DNA from: Sulfurimonas sp.
Lineage (GTDB): Bacteria; Campylobacterota; Campylobacteria; Campylobacterales; Sulfurimonadaceae
DNA length: 12,466 nt
Direction of reading: 5' to 3'
Assembly: GCA_027044845.1 (NCBI GenBank)
Contig: JALUBM010000303.1
Location: forward strand, 1-12,466
Part shown: positions 1 through 6,295 of the stretch, piece after piece
How the letters are laid out: each line of letters starts with the position of its first letter
Numbering within the stretch: position 1 is the stretch's first letter
The notes under the pieces: generated by a model
What the model saw: the letters and a program-made list of their open reading frames with translations, nothing else
Databases searched by the model: none
What the model was told of the DNA's origin: nothing
Position numbers and translations under genes: made by a program

Positions 1-711
1 GTCCTCTATAGATTTTTCATTATAATCTTTGATTATCAATGCAAAACTAACACCATATAATCTGGCCACTATTGATTTTGAAATTGCACTCTCTAAGAGT
101 AACTGTGCAAATTTTTTAATAATTTTATTTGAGGAGTGAAATCCATACAAATTGTTTATCTTTTCAAAATTATTGATTTTTATATATATTACCCAAAATG
201 GTTTTTGCTGATTAAGTTTTGCTTTTATTTGAGTTTCAAAAAAGAGACTGTTGTATAACCTTGTTAAAGGGTCTGTAATGCTTAGTTGTGCCAGTTTTGA
301 TTGTTTTGATTTAATGTCTTCAAGGTAAGTCTTATTTTGTAAATGGGTTTTAACTCTTGCTAAAAGTTCAACAGAATTAAAAGGTTTGTTTATATAATCT
401 ACACCACCTACTTCAAATGCTTTTTGTATATAATCTATATCATTATGTGCCGTCAAAAAGATAATAGGAATATCTTTGGTTTTAGCTTCTGATTTTAGCA
501 TGGTACATACCTTAAATCCATCTATATTAGGCATACTGATATCTAAAAGAATCAAATCAATTTTTAATTTTGAGAGCGTGTTTAATACAGCTTGAGCATT
601 TAAGGCAAAAGAAAGTTTATAATTTTCTTCTTTTAAATATGCTGCGACTATTTCAATGTTAAATTTTTCATCATCGACTATTAATATATGTGGAATGTTG
701 CTTAAATTCAT
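1..711 (-). CDS. Response regulator with receiver and degenerate GGDEF domain (partial, C-terminus beyond left edge)
   Basis: My reading gives 237 residues from an ATG at 709–711 with no stop before the window edge. Residues 8–120 are a CheY-like receiver with every key residue: acidic pair D13/D14, phospho-acceptor D57 in LLDISMP, T87 and K109 in the KPF motif. A short helix leads to a GGDEF-type domain beginning at DPLTRLYN (147–154). That domain is eroded: the signature reads YGVSF (219–223) instead of GGDEF, and the metal-site DxD region reads KIN (178–180). It is therefore unlikely to make c-di-GMP and more likely binds a ligand or partner. The start is supported by receiver homology, as no clear Shine-Dalgarno precedes it. 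It lies 55 bases downstream of the CBS–GGDEF gene on the same strand with no terminator visible between them, so the two may be cotranscribed. A further output domain could lie outside the window. Confidence 0.88.
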   Translation of the reverse strand, partial: MNLSNIPHILIVDDEKFNIEIVAAYLKEENYKLSFALNAQAVLNTLSKLKIDLILLDISMPNIDGFKVCTMLKSEAKTKDIPIIFLTAHNDIDYIQKAFEVGGVDYINKPFNSVELLARVKTHLQNKTYLEDIKSKQSKLAQLSITDPLTRLYNSLFFETQIKAKLNQQKPFWVIYIKINNFEKINNLYGFHSSNKIIKKFAQLLLESAISKSIVARLYGVSFALIIKDYNEKSIED

Positions 712-766
712 ATGTTTATTTTATCGAAAAAGACTTAAATTTTAATTTTATTTGTATATAAAAGTT

Positions 767-2092
767 TTAATCAATCACTTTTGAACAATTTCTTCCATTG
801 TTTTTTGCAAGGTAAAGTGCATCATCTGCCCTTTTTAACACACTTTCAAGCGTATCTCCTATTTTTACTGTAGTAACACCTAAGCTCACTGTAACATGTC
901 CCGCAATATCAATTGTAAGATTTGCAATCTCTTTCCTAATTTTTTTTGCTAAAAGTGTTGCATTATCTAAATTTGCTGTTGGGAGGAGCATAACAAACTC
1001 TTCGCCACCCCATCGTGCTACAATATCAACATTTCTTAAGATTCTTAACATAGCGTGAGAAATCTGCACTAAAACCTTATCACCAACATCATGTCCATAA
1101 GTATCATTTACTTTTTTAAAGAAATCAATATCAAGCATAATCAAGGACATCGTTGCTTCTCTCTGCGTCATTGTTTCATAAGAAGAGACAAATAATTCTG
1201 TAAATTTATATCGGTTATACAATCCTGTTAAGCTATCTGTCGATGCAAGATGTTCATATTCTTTGTTCTTATTTTCAAGTAGTGTATTTATTTCGCTTAA
1301 CTCTTCTTGGTACTCTTGCATCATGGCAGCCCAGTTTGAATATGTTAAGGCGATTAATTCAGATTGTTTGACAACACCTGCAAAAAATCCTTTTTCATTT
1401 ATAACAACTACTCTTTGGTAATGTTTTTCTTTTATAAATTCTAATGCTTTCTTTATGGTAACACTATTTTCAACTGTATTTACTGGTGAAACCATATAAT
1501 ATTGTATAGGAAGCATCACATTTGCTTTTGATTTCATTAGTTTCATAACATCTTTTGTAGTTAGTATGCCAATAGGCTTCATATCGTTTATAATAATTAC
1601 ATTATCAATATTGGATTCTGCCATTTTATTAAGTACATTTAAGGTAATTTCATCCTGTGTTACAGTTTGAACCTCTCTTCCAATTTTAAAAAAATCTTTT
1701 AATCGGTAATTTTCCATAAGCGTAGCAGGATCAATATTTTCAATAATATCACTATGTGATACCAAGCCATATAATGAATTGTCTGGATTTAAAACACAAA
1801 TAAAATTTGACTGTGTTATTAGGTCTAAAGTTTCGAGAATATTTTTATGTTTCTTTATGGTAAGTACTTTTGGTAAGTGAAGTTCAGATAATGTTGTACT
1901 TAAATCATAGTGTTGATTTTGAAATTTTACAATATCAAGTACATTTAAAACAGAAAAATCATTTCCATTCGTCACAACAATATTTCTATGTTCACAATCC
2001 ACTATTCTATCAATTGCTTCTTGCAAAGTAGCAGTATCGGCAATGGCAGTTACTGATAATGTAGCAATATCTCCAACTGTTGGGAATCTCAT
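767..2092 (-). CDS. Diguanylate cyclase with four CBS domains
   Basis: This 441-residue soluble protein has no signal peptide or membrane segment. Four CBS-like repeats occupy about residues 1–60, 66–121, 130–190 and 194–250; such repeats in other proteins bind adenine nucleotides or S-adenosylmethionine. A helical, coiled-coil-like linker (about 253–284) leads to a GGDEF domain with intact catalytic features: DSLTGLYNR (286–294), metal aspartates D321/D323, YGHDVGD and the active signature GGEEF (362–366). An RxxD motif (RNVD, 353–356) sits five residues before the signature, the usual spacing of the inhibitory c-di-GMP site. I infer a cytoplasmic enzyme making c-di-GMP from two GTP, tuned by nucleotide binding and by product feedback. 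AGGAG at 2098–2102 sets the start. It is divergent from the rhodanese gene and upstream of the degenerate-GGDEF response regulator. Confidence 0.93.
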   Translation of the reverse strand: MRFPTVGDIATLSVTAIADTATLQEAIDRIVDCEHRNIVVTNGNDFSVLNVLDIVKFQNQHYDLSTTLSELHLPKVLTIKKHKNILETLDLITQSNFICVLNPDNSLYGLVSHSDIIENIDPATLMENYRLKDFFKIGREVQTVTQDEITLNVLNKMAESNIDNVIIINDMKPIGILTTKDVMKLMKSKANVMLPIQYYMVSPVNTVENSVTIKKALEFIKEKHYQRVVVINEKGFFAGVVKQSELIALTYSNWAAMMQEYQEELSEINTLLENKNKEYEHLASTDSLTGLYNRYKFTELFVSSYETMTQREATMSLIMLDIDFFKKVNDTYGHDVGDKVLVQISHAMLRILRNVDIVARWGGEEFVMLLPTANLDNATLLAKKIRKEIANLTIDIAGHVTVSLGVTTVKIGDTLESVLKRADDALYLAKNNGRNCSKVID

Positions 2093-2144
2093 ATATGCTC
2101 CTATAAAATTAAATAAAGATTTTTCAGTAAAAGTAGTGTAGCTA

Positions 2145-2164
2145 AAATATCTTCAATGATATTT
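2145..2164. repeat. Perfect 7-bp inverted repeat, candidate operator
   Basis: AAATATC and GATATTT are exact reverse complements separated by six bases (TTCAAT). The centre-to-centre spacing of about 13 bases could suit a dimeric regulator, and the right arm overlaps the −35-like TTTAAA at 2162–2167. The stem is too AT-rich and lacks the T-tract expected of a terminator. In DNA this AT-rich, a 7-bp match can arise by chance, so an operator role is only a suggestion. Confidence 0.4.
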
Positions 2165-2190
2165 AAAATAAAGTGAATTTATGCTATAGT
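2162..2190 (+). promoter_or_regulatory. Candidate promoter for the rhodanese–EAL gene pair
   Basis: TGCTATAGT at 2182–2190 matches an extended −10 (TG, one base, then TATAGT, five of six to TATAAT). TTTAAA at 2162–2167, 17 bases upstream, matches four of six bases of TTGACA. The predicted transcript start near 2197 would leave a leader of only about 12 bases including the AGAGG site, which is short and weakens the call. Confidence 0.4.
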
Positions 2191-2208
2191 TGAAAAAGAG
2201 GTAAATTT

Positions 2209-3063
2209 ATGAGAAAGTTTAAATTATTTTTCTTTGGTATTGTTGTTAGTTTTGGCGTATTTCTCCATGCTGATATAAAAGTGCCAAGTATTGTTCCAAT
2301 CACATGGCTTCAAGCACATTATAACGATAAAAATCTTGTTATAATTGATGTAAGAAAAGAGAGCGCTTTTAAAAAATTACATTTAAAAGATGCTGTTAAT
2401 ATGCCTACATTTAAAGATTTGTTTGACACATTAAATCAATACAAACTTCCAAGTTTAAATCAATTAAGAGAAGAATTTAGCAATGCTGGTATTGATGAAA
2501 GTTCTGAAGTAGTAGTCTATGGAAATAACGAACTTATTTGGGCAGCTCGACTCTATTGGATAAGTCAAGTTTTAGGGCATAATGATGTTGGTCTGCTCAC
2601 TGTAGGTTTTGGAAACTGGAAAAAGGGGACACTCCCCGTATCAACAAAAATTTACCACCCTAAAAAGACAAACTTTATACCACAAGTGGATAATACAAAG
2701 CTTGAAACAAAATTAAGTACCTACATGGCAATAGATAAAGATATTATCCTTGATGGTCGCCCATCTGAGTATTACAAAGGCTTCAAATCTCATGCAAAAC
2801 GATATGGACACATTCCTTCTGCATTAAATTACCCAGGTTCACAAAATTATGATTTAAACGGTTCAGGTATAAAAAGTATAAAACAGCTTAAAAAGCTTTA
2901 TGCCAAATTACCAAAAGATAGAAAAATTATTTTGTATTGTGAAGATGGTGCTGATGCAGCACTTAACTACCTTGTTCTGCAGGAATTAGGCTATAAAGCT
3001 TCTGTCTATGATGGTTCTTGGTTAGAATGGGGTAACGATTTTCATCTGCCTGTGGAACGATAA
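2209..3063 (+). CDS. Secreted tandem-domain rhodanese (sulfurtransferase)
   Basis: This 284-residue protein starts with an N-terminal signal peptide: basic MRKFK, a hydrophobic core and likely cleavage after A21 (FLHA|D), so it should act in the periplasm. Two rhodanese domains follow. The first (about 25–140) has the fold landmarks IIDVR and GFGNW but no cysteine at the active-site position (VVVYGNNEL, 101–109), as is normal for the structural half. The second (about 155–280) carries C244 in the loop CEDGADA, plus the VYDGSWLEW signature. C244 is the only cysteine in the protein. The loop is acidic (E245, D246) where thiosulfate sulfurtransferases have CRKG, so thiosulfate may not be the donor; a mercaptopyruvate, polysulfide or protein persulfide role is possible. 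Its stop directly abuts the next start (TAA then ATG), implying translational coupling to the GGDEF–EAL protein. The start has AGAGG seven bases upstream. Confidence 0.92.
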   Translation: MRKFKLFFFGIVVSFGVFLHADIKVPSIVPITWLQAHYNDKNLVIIDVRKESAFKKLHLKDAVNMPTFKDLFDTLNQYKLPSLNQLREEFSNAGIDESSEVVVYGNNELIWAARLYWISQVLGHNDVGLLTVGFGNWKKGTLPVSTKIYHPKKTNFIPQVDNTKLETKLSTYMAIDKDIILDGRPSEYYKGFKSHAKRYGHIPSALNYPGSQNYDLNGSGIKSIKQLKKLYAKLPKDRKIILYCEDGADAALNYLVLQELGYKASVYDGSWLEWGNDFHLPVER

Positions 3064-5106
3064 ATGATTACGAAAGCATATAAAGGTTCTATTTCACAAA
3101 AACTAACATTGGCAATATTTTTTATAACTTCTATTACTGTTCTTATAGGTTACACAATAGCAATTAGTTTGTATATAAAAGCACAAAAAGAAGATGATAT
3201 TCATTTGAATAGCACTATACAGAGTGTAATCGCACAAGATTTAGCGAAGCTGATTTTTTTGAATAATGTTACTGCTGCTGCTGATATTACAGCAAAGCTA
3301 AAAGCATTTAAAGGTCTTAATGCAGTAACTGTTTACAATAGTAAGCATAAAGCTATATATGAATATAGCAAAAATCAAGAGTATAAACCCTTTATAAATA
3401 GTTGTAATGATAATACATTAAGAACTTATAAAGATAGTATTGAATTGACATCAAGTATCTTTTATGCTGGAAATAAAATAGGATGTAGTAGAATTAATTT
3501 ACATTTTGATAGTATCTTTTCTATTATTAAAAAGCATCTTGAAAGTATGTTAGTATTTTATTTTTTTATGTTACTTCTTTCTTTGATTTTAGCAAAATAT
3601 TATGCGAAGCGTTTTACCAAGCCTATTTTATACCTTGCCGATTTTTTAGATAGTATAGAATTTACTTCCTCTTTAAATAGACGTATCAATATAAAATATG
3701 ATGATGAATTTGGAAAACTTTATGAAGAGACAAATATGATGCTTGAAAATATTGAAAGCTCTTTAATTTCTCAAAAAAAAGCAGAAGAGGAGTTGAAGTT
3801 CCTTCAGCAGTATGATGCTTTAACAGGATTCGCAAATAAAGAACTTTTTTTGAAATCTTTACAAATACAAATAGATAAGAAAAAAGAGAATATTTGGCAT
3901 TTTATGTTTTGTTTAAATATTAAAAAATTTAATCAAATTAACGAGCTATATGGACATACAATTGGGGATATTCTTTTACAAAAATTAGCACAAAGGATAA
4001 AACAAGATTTTTCTAATGCGACTATTTTTGCAAAAATTGGAGTTGATGAATTTATTGTTTGCTATAGGGATGTATCAAAAAATAGAGAAAATGCTGTAGG
4101 AAAAGCAGAAAAAAGTATAGAAATTTTACAAACAGAAGTTTATAATGAATTTAGGATAAATGAAAAACTTATAAATATCTCTTTATATATCGGTATAAAT
4201 GTTTATCAAGATGAAAGAAATAGCAGTGAAGATATATTAAGAGCAACTGATGCAGCACTACATATGGCAAAAAATGAAGATAAGAACTTGGCATTTTACA
4301 ATAAAGAAATTGAGAATGAAACATTAAAACGCTTAGAAATAGCGACTGATTTACACCAAGCACTTAAAGAACATCAGTTTGAACTTTATTATCAATTACA
4401 ATATAAAGATGATGGTTCTATTTATGGAGCAGAGGCACTTATTCGTTGGAATCATCCGCAAAAAGGTCTCATTCCTCCTGTAGAGTTCATTGAAATAGCT
4501 GAAAATTCAGGTGTTATTGTTGCTGTGGGTGATTGGATTATTAAACAAGGATGTAAGCAGCTTGCTAATTGGGGGAAAGATGATCGAACTAAAGAATGGG
4601 TATTGGCTATTAATGTCAGTTCTAAACAGTTTGATGATTATTTAGTGAGCAAGATTAAAAATGCAATTGTTAAAAATGGCATAAATTCTACAAAATTAAA
4701 AGTCGAACTGACAGAATCGCTCTTTTTAGAAAATTTTGATGAAAATGTTCAAAAGCTTCAAGAATTAAAAGATTATGGCATACAAATATCTATAGATGAT
4801 TTTGGAACAGGTTATTCTTCACTACAATATCTGAAAAAACTTCCAACAAATCAAATAAAGATAGATCAAAGTTTTGTAGTTGGAATGTTAAATGATACAA
4901 AGGATATTGCTATTATAAAATCTATCATAGAACTTGGTGATGCACTAGAACTTGATGTTATTGCAGAAGGTGTTGAAACAAAAGAACATTTTGAACTCTT
5001 AAAAAGTTTACATTGTCGATATTTTCAAGGTTATTACTTCGCAAAACCACAACCTATAGAGAAAATAAAACTAGATAATAGCCTGAAAATGCAATTGAAT
5101 CTTTAG
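3064..5106 (+). CDS. Membrane c-di-GMP phosphodiesterase: periplasmic sensor, degenerate GGDEF, intact EAL
   Basis: This 680-residue inner-membrane protein has membrane segments at about 13–38 and 161–180 that enclose a periplasmic domain (about 39–160) resembling the CHASE8 type. That domain contains C114 and C141. A HAMP-like stretch (181–235) leads to a GGDEF domain (about 245–410) that is damaged: the signature is GVDEF (326–330) and the metal-site DxD reads NIK (285–287), though YGHTIGD is kept. The EAL domain (about 424–668) keeps the catalytic set: E457 in EAL, N517, E548, D578/D579 in DDFGTGYSS, K599, E635 in EGVE and Q655. I infer hydrolysis of c-di-GMP to pGpG, with the GGDEF half possibly acting as a GTP-binding regulator. 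It begins at the base after the rhodanese stop, with a weak GGA (3054–3056) inside that gene. It ends one base before the convergent flavoprotein gene. Confidence 0.93.
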   Translation: MITKAYKGSISQKLTLAIFFITSITVLIGYTIAISLYIKAQKEDDIHLNSTIQSVIAQDLAKLIFLNNVTAAADITAKLKAFKGLNAVTVYNSKHKAIYEYSKNQEYKPFINSCNDNTLRTYKDSIELTSSIFYAGNKIGCSRINLHFDSIFSIIKKHLESMLVFYFFMLLLSLILAKYYAKRFTKPILYLADFLDSIEFTSSLNRRINIKYDDEFGKLYEETNMMLENIESSLISQKKAEEELKFLQQYDALTGFANKELFLKSLQIQIDKKKENIWHFMFCLNIKKFNQINELYGHTIGDILLQKLAQRIKQDFSNATIFAKIGVDEFIVCYRDVSKNRENAVGKAEKSIEILQTEVYNEFRINEKLINISLYIGINVYQDERNSSEDILRATDAALHMAKNEDKNLAFYNKEIENETLKRLEIATDLHQALKEHQFELYYQLQYKDDGSIYGAEALIRWNHPQKGLIPPVEFIEIAENSGVIVAVGDWIIKQGCKQLANWGKDDRTKEWVLAINVSSKQFDDYLVSKIKNAIVKNGINSTKLKVELTESLFLENFDENVQKLQELKDYGIQISIDDFGTGYSSLQYLKKLPTNQIKIDQSFVVGMLNDTKDIAIIKSIIELGDALELDVIAEGVETKEHFELLKSLHCRYFQGYYFAKPQPIEKIKLDNSLKMQLNL

Positions 5107-5107
5107 A

Positions 5108-6295
5108 TTAAGCTGTACTTATAGCTTTTGCTGCTGTGTATGCACTCGCCCATGCAAAAGCAAAGTTGTACCCACCACGTTTACCAACGACATCCAAACA
5201 TTCACCTATAAAATAGAGATTTTTTTTCTTTTTTGATTCAAAGGTTTTTGGATTTATTTCATCGGTATTTATTCCTCCACCACTGACTTCTGCATGTCTA
5301 AAACCATGTGTGTTACTAACTTCAAAACGCCAATTGAGTATTAGATTTGCTATTTTTTTTGAGAGTTTTGTATCTATATATTTAGTTTCAGCATCTATAT
5401 GCAAATCTTGTAAAAGCCCGTTGGCAATTTTAAGTGGAACTAAACCGACTAAAATATCTAAGAGTATAAATTTTGGCATATTCTTCTTTACATGTAAGAT
5501 ATGAGCAGAAAGCTTTTGTGTCGTAAACTCAGGCAAAAGGTTTATTGAAATAGTTACGGCACTATCTTGTAAAAGTGCTTCACTTGCACGTTGTGAAATA
5601 TCTAAAATTGAGAAACCAGAAACACCATAATTTGTAAAAAGAATATCACCGTTTATGCTTGTCTCTTTTTGATGATTGATAAGCAGTGTAACTTCACCGT
5701 TTATTTTTGCTCCACTCATTTTATGGGCTGTTTTTGAGGTTAAATGCAGTTGCACAAGACTAGGATAAGCATCAATTGTTGTGTGTCCAAAAACTTTGGC
5801 AAACTCCTCTGCATCAGCATTACCACCTAAATGTGAAGCAGCACGTGAACCACTTGCTACTATTGTGCTATCATATTTATTTGTAAGTGCTTTTATATCT
5901 GTAATTTTTTTGTCTATATGAAAGATTACACCAAGACTAAGGGCATATTCTTCAAAAATTCTAGCAACACTTTTTGCTTCATTACTTAGAGGATACGCTC
6001 TTCCATCATTTATTACCTGTAATAACAATCCTATGGAGGTGGTGAACTTTTCAAATTCTTTAAAGCCGAAATTATTAATGGCATATTCTACAAAATATGG
6101 ATTTTGTGAGAAGAAATCACTTTTGCAAAGATTTTTATTTGTGATGTTACAACGTCCGTTTCCTGAAACTAAGATTTTTTTTGCACATTTGCTATTTTGC
6201 TCAAACAAATCAACGCTTATGCCTGCCTTTGCACAAAATATGGCACATACTAAACCACTTGCACCACCACCGATAATTGCTATTTTCTTTTTCAT
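5108..6295 (-). CDS. YhiN/HI0933/BaiN-family flavoprotein, possible 23S rRNA dihydrouridine synthase
   Basis: This 395-residue protein has the family hallmarks in order: FAD-binding GGGASG (9–14) in an N-terminal Rossmann fold, SGNGRCNITN (44–53), FTNYGVSGFS (220–229), VSGGGINTDEI (337–347), and a C-terminal FAD block GECLDVVGKRGGYNFAFAW (364–382). Length and motifs are typical, so it looks functional. The family is often annotated as NAD(P)/FAD-dependent oxidoreductase. From memory, the E. coli member YhiN was reported as RdsA, which forms a dihydrouridine in 23S rRNA; whether that applies here is inference. BaiN-type bile-acid chemistry is unlikely in this context. Its ATG shares one base with the mutS2 stop (TAATG at 6293–6297) and has no visible Shine-Dalgarno, so translation probably depends on mutS2. 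It is the last gene of the operon and converges on the EAL gene with one base between them. Confidence 0.9.
   Translation of the reverse strand: MKKKIAIIGGGASGLVCAIFCAKAGISVDLFEQNSKCAKKILVSGNGRCNITNKNLCKSDFFSQNPYFVEYAINNFGFKEFEKFTTSIGLLLQVINDGRAYPLSNEAKSVARIFEEYALSLGVIFHIDKKITDIKALTNKYDSTIVASGSRAASHLGGNADAEEFAKVFGHTTIDAYPSLVQLHLTSKTAHKMSGAKINGEVTLLINHQKETSINGDILFTNYGVSGFSILDISQRASEALLQDSAVTISINLLPEFTTQKLSAHILHVKKNMPKFILLDILVGLVPLKIANGLLQDLHIDAETKYIDTKLSKKIANLILNWRFEVSNTHGFRHAEVSGGGINTDEINPKTFESKKKKNLYFIGECLDVVGKRGGYNFAFAWASAYTAAKAISTA

Larger units (their letters stand above)
2093..2208. promoter_or_regulatory. Divergent intergenic control region
   Basis: These 116 bases separate the start codons of the CBS–GGDEF gene (minus) and the rhodanese gene (plus), so promoters for both should lie here. 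It is very AT-rich. It holds an AGGAG Shine-Dalgarno for the minus gene (2098–2102), a perfect inverted repeat (2145–2164), an extended −10-like element for the plus gene (2182–2190) and a purine-rich AGAGG for the plus gene (2197–2201). I could not pick out a convincing minus-strand −10. Confidence 0.7.

Noticed and set aside
4169..4363. Minus-strand open frame of 64 codons inside the GGDEF–EAL gene
   Set aside because: It is fully contained in a conserved coding region on the opposite strand and has no Shine-Dalgarno or homology signal.
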